Positions 45,154-54,969 of a stretch of DNA of 64,000 nucleotides are shown one piece after another. The stretch's first letter is position 1, and each line of letters starts with the position of its first letter. The position numbers and the translations under genes are program-made. The stretch is taken from assembly GCF_000158095.2 (NCBI RefSeq), contig NZ_CM011002.1, positions 2,761,203 through 2,825,202 of the forward strand. The letters are read 5' to 3'. The DNA comes from Roseibium alexandrii DFL-11 (GTDB lineage: Bacteria > Pseudomonadota > Alphaproteobacteria > Rhizobiales > Stappiaceae). The notes beneath the pieces were generated by a model, which did no database searches, had not been told where the DNA came from, and saw only the letters and a program-made list of their open reading frames with translations.

Positions 45154-46317
45154 CTACGGGCGCAGCCGGATCAATTTGCCGTCATCGCTATCGGTCAGCA
45201 CATAGATGAACCCGTCCGGCCCCTGACGCACGTCCCGGATACGCTCTCTCAGGTCTGTCAGAAGTTGTTCTTCAGACACCACATCTTCGCCATCGAGGGT
45301 GAGCTTGGCCAAATGCTGTCCGCGCAGGGCGCCAACCAGCAGATCACCCGACCAGTCTGGGTATTTATCGCTGGTCACAAAGGCCATTCCAGAGGGGGCA
45401 ATCGACGGATCCCAATAGAAGATCGGCTGCTCCATACCGGCCTTTTCGGTTCCCTCACCGATCTTGCCACCGGCATAGTGACGGCCATAGGAGATAACCG
45501 GCCAGCCATAGTTCTTGCCAGCCTCCGGGATGTTGATCTCATCCCCGCCTCTCGCGCCATGCTCCACGGTCCACAAAGCCCCAGTTTCAGGGTGAACGGC
45601 CGCGCTTTGCGGGTTCCTGTGGCCGATTGACCAGATCTCGGGTTGGTAGGCAGGATTGTCCAGGAAAGGATTGCCCGGAGCAGGATCGCCATCGGGGGTC
45701 AGACGCAGCACAGAACCCGTGTGATCGGATGTGTCTTGAGACCGCGGTCCATCCCCGCGATCACCAAGCGTCATGTAGATGTTGCCATCGCCGTCAAATG
45801 CCAGGCGGGAGCCGAAGTGGCGTCCGCCAAAGGCCTTGTTGTTGCCAGCAAAGATCGTGTCCCCTTCGACGAGCGCGTAACCTGCGCCATTCGACCCGTC
45901 GAGCGTTGCCTTGAAGAGTGATGTTCCGGCACCTTCCGGCGACCCTTGGGAAAAGGTGAGATAGACCGTCTGATCTGCCTCAAAGGACGGGCTCAGCACA
46001 ACGTCCAAAAGACCGCCCTGCCCTTGCGCAAATACATCCGGAGTACCAGCAACTACATCCTGACGGCCATCTTCGTGAACGACCTTCAATACACCGTCAC
46101 GCTCGGTGACCAAATACCCACCGTCCGGTAGAAAGGCGACGCTCCACGGATAAGACAATCCAGAGGCGACGGTTTCAGCAGTGACAGCAGACTGCGCATG
46201 CGCACTTTGATTAGGGCTGCCAGCAAGGCCGAGAAAGGTGATCCCTGCGACCAACACCGTCCAAGCGTATCTCAACAATCCGTGCCGTGATCCCTGACGC
46301 CAATATGCGTGTTGCAC
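45154..46317 (-). CDS. PQQ-dependent aldose sugar dehydrogenase (YliI/GSDH family)
   Basis: 387 residues from GTG 46317, with GGGAGG ahead; an ATG eight codons upstream has no ribosome site. A hydrophobic export segment (about 17-36) ends at SAHAQSA, so it is periplasmic. Blocks of the soluble glucose-dehydrogenase fold follow: SGLSYPWSVAFLPDGGYLVTER, GHRNPQSAAVHP, TVEHGARGGDEIN and DPSIAPSGMAFV. It oxidises aldoses with PQQ. PQQ synthesis genes are not in the window. Stands alone. Confidence 0.92.
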   Translation of the reverse strand: MQHAYWRQGSRHGLLRYAWTVLVAGITFLGLAGSPNQSAHAQSAVTAETVASGLSYPWSVAFLPDGGYLVTERDGVLKVVHEDGRQDVVAGTPDVFAQGQGGLLDVVLSPSFEADQTVYLTFSQGSPEGAGTSLFKATLDGSNGAGYALVEGDTIFAGNNKAFGGRHFGSRLAFDGDGNIYMTLGDRGDGPRSQDTSDHTGSVLRLTPDGDPAPGNPFLDNPAYQPEIWSIGHRNPQSAAVHPETGALWTVEHGARGGDEINIPEAGKNYGWPVISYGRHYAGGKIGEGTEKAGMEQPIFYWDPSIAPSGMAFVTSDKYPDWSGDLLVGALRGQHLAKLTLDGEDVVSEEQLLTDLRERIRDVRQGPDGFIYVLTDSDDGKLIRLRP

Positions 46318-46452
46318 ATCACCCTCCCAAAAACCATCCATCCGATCTCGCTGCCTTTGGTGCCGGCGCGATTTCCAGATTTACAGATAGGGAATGATTT
46401 TGGCAGAAACAGACCCGATGCGATGATAAATGTGCTGGTGCGGATTGATGCC

Positions 46453-46806
46453 TCACCTGGTCTCTTTTGAAACCCACGAAGTGTTTGGGGCCTGCCCCTT
46501 CTCCAACCGCGCTGCGATCGTGCGTTTTTCATAGGCCACGTTCCAGTCGATCAGCACCCGCCAGACCTGCTCGGCCTGATCGGCTTCCAGCCCCAGATCT
46601 TCGGCACGGTTTTTAAGAGCTGCCACCATCGTTTCGATCCGGTCGTGGTCAAAGGCCTCGTCAGGACGCTGTTTCAACTCCGCCATGCGCCGGACATAGC
46701 CTTGGCGCTGCGCAAAGAGCTTCAAGAGATCCTGATCCAGCGCATCGATGGCTGTTCGGATGTCTGCCTTGGTATGGCAGTCTGCGGGGCGTTTGATGTC
46801 GGTCAT
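46453..46806 (-). CDS. chorismate mutase (AroQ type)
   Basis: 117 residues from ATG 46806. The AroQ helical pattern is visible: IRTAIDALDQDLLKLFAQRQ, then RRMAELKQRPDEAFDHDRIE. The catalytic Arg (near 12-18), Lys and Gln positions fit the monofunctional alphaproteobacterial form. It turns chorismate into prephenate for Phe and Tyr. The maeB gene lies 88 bp upstream on the same strand. The last 20 residues are basic and not part of the fold. Confidence 0.9.
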   Translation of the reverse strand: MTDIKRPADCHTKADIRTAIDALDQDLLKLFAQRQGYVRRMAELKQRPDEAFDHDRIETMVAALKNRAEDLGLEADQAEQVWRVLIDWNVAYEKRTIAARLEKGQAPNTSWVSKETR

Positions 46807-46893
46807 GCGCTCTTGTTTCGCAAACACGAAAAACCTGCCAGCGGTCACAAGGACGCACCGGCCGGAAATGCTGAGGTGTTCCAGGCAGTTTCG

Positions 46894-49197
46894 TTATGCG
46901 GACTGTTCTGGTGCCCTTGTTTGCGCTTCAACGCTCGCAAGCGCGGACATGTTGACGACGCCACGGGACGTCACCGACGGTGTCAGGATGTGAGCCGGTT
47001 TTGCCGTCCCCAGCAGGATCGGGCCAACATGCAGTGCATCGGTTGCGACCTTCAAGAGATTGTGCGCAATGTTCGCTGAATCAAGGTTCGGGAACAGCAG
47101 AAGGTTTGCTTCGCCTTTCAACTTGCCGTTCGGCATGACGCGCTCGCGCAAGGCGACGCTCAAGGCCGAGTCCCCGTGCATTTCACCATCTGCCTCCAGT
47201 TCGGGATGCCGCTCCCAGATCAGGTCCAGCGCTTCGCGCATCTTGCGGGACGAGGCGGTATCTCGCGAGCCGAAGTTCGACATGGAGAGCAGCGCGACCT
47301 TCGGCTCGATGCCAAAGCGGCGGATCTCTTGCGCAGCGAGGTTCGCCATCTCGGAGATTTCCTCGGCCGTCGGATCTTCCGTCACGAACGTGTCGGACAG
47401 GAACATCGCCCCGCGGCTGTTGATGAGGAGTGACATGGCCGAGAGATCGCGGGCCGTATCGCACACCCCGATCACCTGTCGGATGTCACGCATATGTTTG
47501 GTGAAACGGCCTTCCAAACCGCAGATCAGCGCATCCGCTTCGCCCCGGCGCACCGCGAGGGCCGAGATGACGGTGGCATTGGTCCGCACAACGGTCCGCG
47601 CTGCTGTGGGCGGCAGTCCCTTTCGGCCGACACACTCCAGATACTCGTCGACATAGTCACGGTACCGTGGATCATCCTGCGGGTTGACGAATTCGAAATC
47701 GACGTCCGGACGGATCTTCAGCCCGAAGCGCTCGCAGCGGGCAGTCAGAACGTCAGGCCGCCCCACCAGCACCGGCTTGGCAATACCATCTTCCAGAAGA
47801 ACTTGCGCGGCGCGCAACACGCGCTCGTCCTCACCTTCCGCGTAGATGATCTTTTGCGGATCCTTAGCAGCGTTCTGGATAATCGGCTTCATGATGAGGC
47901 CGGAGCGGAAGACAAACCGGTTCAGACGGTCCTTGTATGCATCGAAATCTTCAATCGGACGGGTTGCGACCCCGGTGTCCATGGCTGCCTGCGCCACGGC
48001 TGGCGCGATCCGCAGGATGAGACGCTGATCGAACGGCGACGGGATCAGGTAGTTCGGACCAAAGGTCTCGGTCTTGCCGCCATAGGCCCGCGCGGCGACA
48101 TCGGACGGCTCTTCCTGGGCCAAACCGGCGATCGCTTCAACAGCCGCGCGTTTCATTTCCTCGTTGATGGACGTTGCACCGACATCCAACGCACCGCGGA
48201 AGATATAGGGGAAACACAGGACGTTGTTGACCTGATTCGGATAATCTGAGCGGCCTGTGCACATGACAACGTCATCACGGACAGCCTTGGCATCTTCCGG
48301 CATGATCTCCGGGTTCGGGTTGGCCAACGCCAGGATCAATGGCCCTTTGCCCATCCTTTCGACCATGTCGGGCTTCAAAACACCGGAGGCCGACAGCCCG
48401 AGGAACACGTCCGCACCGTCGATGACTTCACCAAGCGTGCGCTTGTCCGTCTCTTGAGCAAAGACCGCTTTCCACTGGTCCATCAGAGACTGGCGGCCGT
48501 TATAGACAACGCCTTCAATATCCGTGACCCAGATGTTCTCGCGCTTGGCACCGAGCGATACCAGCATGTTCAGGCAAGCCAGAGACGCCGCGCCGGCACC
48601 TGAGGCGACAATCTTGGCCTCTTCGATCTTCTTGCCCGCCAAATGCAGGCCATTGCGGACTGCAGCGCCAACTATGATGGCCGTGCCATGTTGGTCGTCA
48701 TGGAAAACCGGGATTTTCATGCGGTCGCGCAGGGCGGCTTCGATCATGAAGCATTCCGGCGCCTTGATATCTTCCAGATTGATGCCGCCAAAGGTCGGCT
48801 CGAGAGCGGCCACCGCATCGACGAATTTGTCAACGTTCAGCTGATCGACCTCGATATCGAAAACATCGATCCCGGCGAATTTCTTGAAAAGAACGGCCTT
48901 TCCTTCCATGACCGGTTTGGAGGCAAGCGGGCCAATATTGCCGAGACCGAGGACAGCCGTACCGTTGGAGATCACGGCCACCAGGTTGCCGCGCGCGGTG
49001 TAATTGGCGGCCTTGGACGGATCGTCGGCAATCTCCAGACAAGGCGCGGCAACGCCCGGTGAATAGGCCAACGCCAGGTCGCGCTGGTTGCCGAGCGGTT
49101 TGGTCGCCTGGATTTCCAGTTTTCCGGGCCTGGGATGCTCGTGGAAGAACAGGGCGGCTTCGGTCAAGTCACTTTCGGTTTTGTTCTTATCGCTCAT
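46894..49197 (-). CDS. maeB: NADP-dependent malic enzyme with phosphotransacetylase-like domain
   Basis: 767 residues. The malic domain comes first ([16 protein letters not shown]; catalytic [19 protein letters not shown] region), then the NADP-binding domain ([16 protein letters not shown]). The C-terminal 330 residues are a phosphotransacetylase-like regulatory domain ([16 protein letters not shown] onward). This is the MaeB hybrid type, which in E. coli answers to acetyl-CoA. It makes pyruvate and NADPH from malate. It precedes the chorismate mutase gene on the same strand. Confidence 0.96.
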   Translation of the reverse strand: MSDKNKTESDLTEAALFFHEHPRPGKLEIQATKPLGNQRDLALAYSPGVAAPCLEIADDPSKAANYTARGNLVAVISNGTAVLGLGNIGPLASKPVMEGKAVLFKKFAGIDVFDIEVDQLNVDKFVDAVAALEPTFGGINLEDIKAPECFMIEAALRDRMKIPVFHDDQHGTAIIVGAAVRNGLHLAGKKIEEAKIVASGAGAASLACLNMLVSLGAKRENIWVTDIEGVVYNGRQSLMDQWKAVFAQETDKRTLGEVIDGADVFLGLSASGVLKPDMVERMGKGPLILALANPNPEIMPEDAKAVRDDVVMCTGRSDYPNQVNNVLCFPYIFRGALDVGATSINEEMKRAAVEAIAGLAQEEPSDVAARAYGGKTETFGPNYLIPSPFDQRLILRIAPAVAQAAMDTGVATRPIEDFDAYKDRLNRFVFRSGLIMKPIIQNAAKDPQKIIYAEGEDERVLRAAQVLLEDGIAKPVLVGRPDVLTARCERFGLKIRPDVDFEFVNPQDDPRYRDYVDEYLECVGRKGLPPTAARTVVRTNATVISALAVRRGEADALICGLEGRFTKHMRDIRQVIGVCDTARDLSAMSLLINSRGAMFLSDTFVTEDPTAEEISEMANLAAQEIRRFGIEPKVALLSMSNFGSRDTASSRKMREALDLIWERHPELEADGEMHGDSALSVALRERVMPNGKLKGEANLLLFPNLDSANIAHNLLKVATDALHVGPILLGTAKPAHILTPSVTSRGVVNMSALASVEAQTRAPEQSA

Positions 49198-49305
49198 GAC
49201 GTTCTTGTCTCCCTACCACGTTCCCCTAGGTCGTCGATCTGGCGCGTCTGTTGAAGCCGGAGGACCGATCCTGACCTTCGAAATTTCATGAATTGTCTTC
49301 GACCT

Positions 49306-49950
49306 TTACCCGGCGCGATGTAAAATGAGAACCCGTAACAGCCCAAACAGCACGGCAGCGTTCAAAATATGCCACAAGAAATGCGTGCCGAGCGCCAGTT
49401 GACTGCATACCGGACCGTCCAGCGTCCGGAAAGTCAGCGAAACGGTAAACAGTATCCCGATGAGAAGCACTTGTTTGGCAAGCGCTTTGTCGTGCTGGTA
49501 AAAGAACCCGCCAACAACGAAAATTGCCAGAAGCGCGGGCAAGTATCCGGCAGACGATCCGATCAGTGGTGCCCAAACCTCGCCCACCATCGGTGAGAGC
49601 ACGAAAAAGCCGATCACGATCGACACGCTGATCACCCAATGGAGGTTGAGGAAGCGCCGGAGCGCGAACAGCAAGAACCCATGGATGAAGACAACGATCG
49701 GAATCACATCAGCGAGAAGCGCCCACCGGGTCGCAAAGGTGTGGAACAGAAAAGACCCGATCCCGGTCGCAAGCACGACACAAATCAGAAACAGCGCGAC
49801 CCAGTCGTCGGGCGTCTTGCGCCGCCACAAGAGATAAGCGGCCAGGGCTGCGACAACAAAGGCGGCGTTGGTGATGGCGTTGACCGGTTCTGACCAGAAT
49901 TCTGGACCGACGCGTTCACAATAGTTGTTGAGCTGATCCGTCAAATCCAT
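49306..49950 (-). CDS. ceramidase-domain membrane protein
   Basis: 214 residues with about seven helices. The CREST/alkaline ceramidase residues stand in order: YCERVG, SEPVNAITNAAF, GIGSFLFHTFATRWALLADV (Ser, His, Asp of the zinc site) and GTHFLWHILNA. Bacterial members have the fold but few tested activities; a sphingolipid amide hydrolase is possible, if the host makes sphingolipids. It is downstream of nothing obvious on its strand and lies about 100 bp from maeB. Confidence 0.88.
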   Translation of the reverse strand: MDLTDQLNNYCERVGPEFWSEPVNAITNAAFVVAALAAYLLWRRKTPDDWVALFLICVVLATGIGSFLFHTFATRWALLADVIPIVVFIHGFLLFALRRFLNLHWVISVSIVIGFFVLSPMVGEVWAPLIGSSAGYLPALLAIFVVGGFFYQHDKALAKQVLLIGILFTVSLTFRTLDGPVCSQLALGTHFLWHILNAAVLFGLLRVLILHRAG

Positions 49951-50194
49951 CCTGCGCTGTACCTTTGCTGTTTTGATTCTGAACCTTATTACAGCGCGGG
50001 TGTGACAGTCTTCGCAATCAAGGTGCCGTGATTCGTTTAAACATCGTGCATCGGCTTAGTGCGTAGACCACAGCTTGAGAATGACTACCGGCCCTATCGC
50101 TAGGAACCGCAATCAGTACTGCCTCATGTCTCGCTATGAAACCTTGACCGGAGATTGTATTTAGTTATCGTTCAATTTTTAGGGGAGCTATTTC

Positions 50195-50485
50195 ATGACC
50201 AGAACTGTTCGCACAGAAACCCGCAAACGAGGATTCTTCGGTAAGCTTTTCAAACTGGCTTTCATCCTGTTCAACCTAGCTATGGCCTTTTGGCTGGTCG
50301 GCTATTGGATGCTGTTGGGAGAGATGGATGTCAGTGCAGCTGGCGCTGAGGCTGGGCGGGCGATCGGCGGTACGATTGGAACAGGTTTATTGTTTGGCCT
50401 ATGGGTTGCAGGCGACATCATCCTCGGCCTTTTGGTTCTGCTGACGCGCGGCTCCAAAGTTATTGTGGAGGAGGCTATTCAATGA
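50195..50485 (+). CDS. small two-helix membrane protein
   Basis: 96 residues, ATG behind AGGGGAGC. A basic start (RKRGFFGKLFKL) is followed by helices at about 20-42 and 63-84. The second half is Gly-rich. It ends in the start codon of the next gene (ATGA overlap), so translation is coupled. No named family recognised, though small proteins with this two-helix plan are common in alphaproteobacteria. Confidence 0.75.
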   Translation: MTRTVRTETRKRGFFGKLFKLAFILFNLAMAFWLVGYWMLLGEMDVSAAGAEAGRAIGGTIGTGLLFGLWVAGDIILGLLVLLTRGSKVIVEEAIQ

Positions 50486-50811
50486 AATGGCTGATTATCG
50501 CCGGAACCACCTTGGTTGTCGGCTGGAGTAGCCAAACTTTGGCTTGGAGCGACAGCGAACGCTACAAGGTTGCGTCCCATCTCGGCTCCGTACTCGGCTC
50601 TGAGGCTGCTTGCGGGATCACGATTAAGCAAGCGGCAATATCCGCTTATATCGAAGAAGCCGTCCCTGCTGACGACATTGAGTTCACTTCAGACCTTAAC
50701 TCAAATACAGACCTCATGCGCTATGAACTCGAAGAGATGCCAGAAACCCAGAAGAATGCACATTGCGTGCAAATACGGCGAGTTTCAAAGGCCTTCGGTT
50801 TTATCGACTGA
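50482..50811 (+). CDS. secreted hypothetical protein
   Basis: 109 residues from ATG 50482, overlapping the previous stop by 4 bases. A signal peptide (about 1-22, ending SQTLAWS) is followed by an acidic domain with two Cys (about C44 and C96), which could form a disulfide. No family recognised. It is probably made with the two-helix protein and may act with it at the membrane. Confidence 0.72.
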   Translation: MKWLIIAGTTLVVGWSSQTLAWSDSERYKVASHLGSVLGSEAACGITIKQAAISAYIEEAVPADDIEFTSDLNSNTDLMRYELEEMPETQKNAHCVQIRRVSKAFGFID

Positions 50812-50875
50812 GTAAGGGCTGGGATCTTATCGGAGGTGTTGGCTATACCAGCTCCGCTTCGCCCGAAACACATCC

Positions 50876-52102
50876 TCAAACAGCCGGAACGAACACCTTC
50901 GCAACCAAGGCGCCGAGGCGGGAAATGCCCTCGGTGATTTTCTCCGGCGTTGTTGCTGAAAAGCTTAGGCGCAAAGTGTTGCCACCGCTTCCGTCTGCGA
51001 AAAACGCCTTGCCCGGAACAAAGGCAATCTTGGCCGTTTCGACAGCCTCTTTCAGGAGCCCTGCCGCATCGGTGCCTTCCGGCAGCTCGACCCAAACGAA
51101 CATGCCGCCCTCAGGCCGGGTCCATCGGGTCCCCTCCGGCATATGGTTTTCAAGTGCGGCCAGCATGGCATCCCGGCGCTCACGATAGGCAGAGCGCACC
51201 TTGTCGACTTGCGCGTCAAAGACAGTTTCGGCAACGCGCGCCATGGCTTCCTGATTGAGGCTTGAGGAGTGCAGATCGCCTGCCTGCTTCAAGAGCACCA
51301 GACGGGAGATGACATCTTTTGCTGCACAGACCCAGCCAAGCCGAAGCCCCGGAGACAGCGTTTTTGAAAAGCTTCCGCAATAGAGCGTCCGGGTGTTTTC
51401 AATACCGCCAGACCGGGCACAATCGAGCGCCAGAACGGGGGCGACTGGTGTTCCGTCATAACGCAGGCTCTGATACGCGCCATCCTCGATAACGGCGCAG
51501 TCCAACTCGTCAGCAAGCCCAAGCAACCGCTGGCGGCCCGCTTCATCGAGTGTTTCCCCCGTCGGGTTGGCAAAGTCCGGCGACAGATACGCAAACTTTA
51601 CCTTGCCGCCCCTCTCCTCAGCGGTTTTTCGGTAATCTACTGCGGACCGGTTGGTCATCGGGTCCAGCCGGTCGAAATTCGGCTCATAGGCATTGAAAGC
51701 CTGAAGGGCCCCAAGGTAGGTCGGCCAGCCAACCAGGGCGGTGTCGTTCGCAGACAAGAACAGTTTTCCGAGGAAGTCGAGTGCCTGCTGCGAGCCTGAG
51801 GTGATCAGGATATTTTCCGGGCCGCATGAAACGCCAAGTTTTGCCATTTCACCGGTGAGCCACCGGCGCAGCCGCAAACTGCCCTCGCTGACCGAATATT
51901 GCAGACCGGCAGCGGCCCCACCGCCGCTGAGGGCATCCGCATAGGCCGTTCGGAAAGCGTCCGCCGGAAACAGCGCCGGGTCGGGTATGCCGCCGGCAAA
52001 GGAAATGATGTCGGGCTGGTCCAGGAGTTTCAGGAGTTCGCGGATTTCAGATGCACTCATGCGCTTTGCGCGCGTCGCCAATACGGCGTCCCAGGTCATC
52101 AT
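50876..52102 (-). CDS. PLP-dependent aminotransferase (2-aminoadipate/MocR-like fold type I)
   Basis: 408 residues. The PLP lysine is in CGSFSKTLSPGLRLGW; the aspartate that holds the pyridine nitrogen is in VIEDGAYQSLRYD. ISFAGGIPDPALFP and LQYSVSEGSLRLRRWL match the LysN/2-aminoadipate aminotransferase group, and no regulator domain is attached. Possible substrates are 2-aminoadipate or branched and aromatic amino acids. A saccharopine/lysine dehydrogenase-like gene 1.8 kb away makes a lysine route plausible. Confidence 0.9.
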   Translation of the reverse strand: MMTWDAVLATRAKRMSASEIRELLKLLDQPDIISFAGGIPDPALFPADAFRTAYADALSGGGAAAGLQYSVSEGSLRLRRWLTGEMAKLGVSCGPENILITSGSQQALDFLGKLFLSANDTALVGWPTYLGALQAFNAYEPNFDRLDPMTNRSAVDYRKTAEERGGKVKFAYLSPDFANPTGETLDEAGRQRLLGLADELDCAVIEDGAYQSLRYDGTPVAPVLALDCARSGGIENTRTLYCGSFSKTLSPGLRLGWVCAAKDVISRLVLLKQAGDLHSSSLNQEAMARVAETVFDAQVDKVRSAYRERRDAMLAALENHMPEGTRWTRPEGGMFVWVELPEGTDAAGLLKEAVETAKIAFVPGKAFFADGSGGNTLRLSFSATTPEKITEGISRLGALVAKVFVPAV

Positions 52103-52299
52103 GCTTGGCTCATTCGGTTTCTTGTAAGTTCGATTAAATAAGTCAATAATACTGACCTAATTTGAATGCAAGTGTCTTATTCTTGTTATTTTTTGTAATT
52201 TTATTTCAACGCCACCGGTCTGAGACGGTCTAACCGTTGGCATCTCCTCTGGTTTCGCACAGGGCAATCACCTATGTCTGGATCAAACAGGAGCCCAAA

Positions 52300-52857
52300 A
52301 TGTCCCGTCTTGATGAAAGCCGCCCGTTCATTCCGCTGAATATTGCTGTCCTGACCGTCTCCGACACGCGGAAACCGGAGGACGACAGGTCCGGAAACAC
52401 ATTGGTGGACCGGCTGGAAAAGGCAGGGCACACACTGGCAGACCGCAAGATCGTTGCAGACGACGTGCCCGCGATCCAGGCGATTGCCAAGGACTGGATT
52501 TCAACGGACGGCATCGACGTGATCATCTCCACCGGCGGTACGGGCTTTACAGGCCGGGACGTCACGCCGGAAGCGATGGAACCGCTCTTTGAGAAGAAAA
52601 TGGACGGGTTCTCGGAGGTCTTTCACCGGATTTCCTATGACAAGATCGGCACGTCCACCATCCAGTCCCGGGCAACCGGCGGCGTTGCAGGCGCTACCTA
52701 CATCTTTGTCCTGCCAGGCTCCCCTGGCGCCTGCAAGGACGCCTGGGACGGCATCTTGAAGTGGCAGCTCGACTACCGCCACATGCCCTGCAATTTCGTG
52801 GAAATCATGCCACGGCTGGACGAGCACCTGAAGCGCGGCAAACTTCAGGAAGCCTGA
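52300..52857 (+). CDS. moaB: molybdenum cofactor biosynthesis protein B
   Basis: 185 residues from ATG 52300, with CAGGAG ahead. The MoaB/MogA signature ISTGGTGFTGRDVTPEA is clear, as is LPGSPGACKDAWDGIL at the C-terminal side. It takes part in adenylylation of molybdopterin. No other moa or moe genes are near. It is divergent from the aminotransferase gene. Confidence 0.95.
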   Translation: MSRLDESRPFIPLNIAVLTVSDTRKPEDDRSGNTLVDRLEKAGHTLADRKIVADDVPAIQAIAKDWISTDGIDVIISTGGTGFTGRDVTPEAMEPLFEKKMDGFSEVFHRISYDKIGTSTIQSRATGGVAGATYIFVLPGSPGACKDAWDGILKWQLDYRHMPCNFVEIMPRLDEHLKRGKLQEA

Positions 52858-52930
52858 GGCCTGCCAATGAAGTGCCGTTCTCAAGGCGAAGCCGGGAAGG
52901 TCCATGATCAGAGGACGTGACCGCCCAGAG

Positions 52931-52953
52931 TTCCCGGCTCAAGGCCGGGACGG
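52931..52953. repeat. REP-like palindrome (family A)
   Basis: TCCCGGCTC-AAGGCCGGGA: a 7-bp stem, the same element as at 29341 and 57098. Confidence 0.7.
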
Positions 52954-52996
52954 CAACCGTGGTTGTGCGTTCAACACTTGCCCATCTCCACGACAC

Positions 52997-53096
52997 GCCG
53001 CCCCTGCGCAGGTAGGGGCCCAGTAACCACTTGTTCCGGCACTCGAAACAAAACCGCAAAGCCCCAGAATACTGGATCCCTGCCTGCGCAGGGATG
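52997..53096. repeat. interspersed palindromic element, family B, copy 1
   Basis: Left arm GCCGCCCCTGCGCAGGTAGG (52997-53016) continues into GGCCCAGTAACC; right arm TACTGGATCCCTGCCTGCGC then AGGGAT ends near 53095. The arms are inverted copies of each other. Copies 2 and 3 are at 54970 and 59911. Confidence 0.85.
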
Positions 53097-53130
53097 GCTG
53101 AGCTGAGTTACCTTGGGGCTGTAAGACTTT

Positions 53131-53556
53131 TTAGCGCTTGCCGGCCGAGGCCAAACGGATATGGCTTTGGGTTTCCGCCACCTCCGGCAAGGCCCGGATT
53201 TGGTCCAGTGTCTGATCCAGGAGCTTGAGTGAGCGGACACGTAGCTCGGCGACCAGATCGAACGCACCGCTGAGCGTGTGAATGTCGGTGATCGCATCGA
53301 TCCGCCGAAGGGCTGCTTGCGTTGCGCGGCCATCGTCCGCCTTGAGCCGGATCAATGTGAAGGCGCTGATCTGGTGATCTTCTTCCGACTGTCCGAGCTC
53401 AACGGTGAACCGGTGTATGACCTTCTGATGCACGAGCCGGTCGATGCGGTTCTGCACCGTCCCCCGCGACACCTGAAGTGCTGCCGCCAGATCTGTAACC
53501 GAGGCCCGCGCGTCGCGGGTTAGAAGGTGTAACAGCCGGTGATCCAGGTCATCCAT
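53131..53556 (-). CDS. Lrp/AsnC family regulator
   Basis: 141 residues. The helix-turn-helix is at about 16-40 (SVTDLAAALQVSRGTVQNRI), and a RAM ligand domain follows (FTLIRLKAD... LSGAFDLVAELRV). It starts 318 bp from the saccharopine/lysine dehydrogenase gene on the other strand, the usual layout for a regulator and its amino acid degradation target. Lrp-type proteins bind as octamers; phased repeats in the gap fit that. Confidence 0.93.
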   Translation of the reverse strand: MDDLDHRLLHLLTRDARASVTDLAAALQVSRGTVQNRIDRLVHQKVIHRFTVELGQSEEDHQISAFTLIRLKADDGRATQAALRRIDAITDIHTLSGAFDLVAELRVRSLKLLDQTLDQIRALPEVAETQSHIRLASAGKR

Positions 53557-53606
53557 GGTTTCTTCTCATTTATTGTCTTTGGCCAACATCCACAGCCCAT
53601 CCATAT

Positions 53607-53683
53607 GCTGTCCCGGACGCCGTGCAACGGAGATCCGGGACCAGGGCCGAAACGAAACCGACCCCGGCTCGGGGGCCGGGGCG
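53607..53683. repeat. REP-like palindromes (family A)
   Basis: GTCCCGGACGCCGTGC...GAGATCCGGGACC (53609-53642) followed by CCCCGGCTC-GGGGGCCGGGG (53661-53680). They lie in the Lrp/dehydrogenase gap, on the Lrp side. Confidence 0.7.
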
Positions 53684-53703
53684 GCGCCTCGGCATTATGT
53701 ATC

Positions 53704-53748
53704 ATTTTGCTATAAAACTCCCGTTTTGTAAGAATTATTGACATTTTG
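53704..53748. promoter_or_regulatory. phased TTTTG repeats, candidate Lrp binding region
   Basis: ATTTTG (53704), GTTTTG (53723) and ATTTTG (53743) recur every 19-20 bp, two helical turns apart, in the AT-rich heart of the divergent gap. TTGACA at 53738-53743 overlaps the third copy and may be a -35 box for the dehydrogenase gene. Confidence 0.5.
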
Positions 53749-53874
53749 ATTGACGCGGACTCACGGCTTAATGCGGGCAACCGGCTTCCCGGCGGGAAGC
53801 GGAATGTCGATTGCTGTGGTGACTGAACCGGCACAGGCCGGAGACAACCTAGTCATCAGCCTGGGAGGGAATTC

Positions 53875-54933
53875 ATGAAGAAAATAGCAGTGCTCGGATT
53901 GGGGAAAGTCGGAGCTTTGGCAGCCCGCTTGTTACATGACAGCGGCTTCGAGGTTTATGCCTACGACCAGCATTCGCCCCGGGAAGAACTGCCGTTTTCA
54001 GTGCAGTCTGCAGACTTGAAGGCCTACGATGGCCTGCTGCAGATGTTCAAGGGCGTCGATGCCGTCCTCTCCTGCTTGCCCTATCAACTCAATGTCGGTG
54101 TTGCCACGGCAGCCCACGCGACCGGGATCCACTATTTTGATCTGACGGAAGATGTGCCGACCACCAAGGCGATCATCGAGATGAGCGAAACCGCCAAGGG
54201 TCTCATGGCGCCGCAATGCGGTCTGGCGCCCGGGTTTGTTGGCATTGTTGGCGCAAAACAGATCGGCGATTTCGATGACTGCCGGTCCTGCCGGATGCGT
54301 GTCGGCGCGCTGCCGCAAAACCCGACCGGGCTGATGGGTTATGCCTTCAACTGGTCACCGGACGGGGTCGTCAACGAATACCTCAACGACTGCGAGGTGA
54401 TCGAGGATGGCGTGCGCAAATGGGTCTCGCCAATGGAGTGGCTTGAAACCGTCTATATTGACGGCATGAAACTGGAAGCCTTCACCACCTCAGGCGGGCT
54501 TGGCACCATGTGCGAGACCTATTTGGGCAAGGTCGCCAATATCGACTACAAGACCATGCGCTATCCCGGTCATGCCGAACTGATGAACTTCTTCTTCCAC
54601 GAGCTCCTCATGCGCGAGCGCCGTCAGGAAGCCGGGGAAATCCTGGTTCACGCCAAGCCGCCAACCGACAATGATGTAGTCTATGTACATGTGGCGTCCG
54701 AAGGCACCATTGACGGCCGCCCGCGCCGGGAGGAATTTGTCCGGGCTTACAAGCCGATCGAGATCGGCGGCCAGATGCGCACGGCAATTGCCTGGACCAC
54801 TTCGGCTTCCGTTGTCGCTGTCATCGAGATGGTGCGGGACGGCGCGTTGCCGGCAACCGGCTTCCTAAAACAGGAAGACATTCCGCTGGACGGGTTTTTG
54901 AAAACCCGGACCGGTTCGCTCTACGCAGCGTAA
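53875..54933 (+). CDS. saccharopine/lysine dehydrogenase family protein
   Basis: 352 residues, ATG behind GGGAGGGAATTC. The Rossmann motif VLGLGKVGALAARLL is at about 5-19. DAVLSCLPYQLNVGVATAA and QCGLAPGFVGIVGAKQ match the saccharopine dehydrogenase-like family that includes lysine 6-dehydrogenase. That enzyme turns lysine into piperideine-6-carboxylate with NAD. Divergent from an Lrp gene. The substrate could also be another amino acid; a lysine role is the best guess. Confidence 0.82.
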   Translation: MKKIAVLGLGKVGALAARLLHDSGFEVYAYDQHSPREELPFSVQSADLKAYDGLLQMFKGVDAVLSCLPYQLNVGVATAAHATGIHYFDLTEDVPTTKAIIEMSETAKGLMAPQCGLAPGFVGIVGAKQIGDFDDCRSCRMRVGALPQNPTGLMGYAFNWSPDGVVNEYLNDCEVIEDGVRKWVSPMEWLETVYIDGMKLEAFTTSGGLGTMCETYLGKVANIDYKTMRYPGHAELMNFFFHELLMRERRQEAGEILVHAKPPTDNDVVYVHVASEGTIDGRPRREEFVRAYKPIEIGGQMRTAIAWTTSASVVAVIEMVRDGALPATGFLKQEDIPLDGFLKTRTGSLYAA

Positions 54934-54969
54934 GTCTTTTCCCGAAGAGAAAAGCCCTTCGTCCACTTG

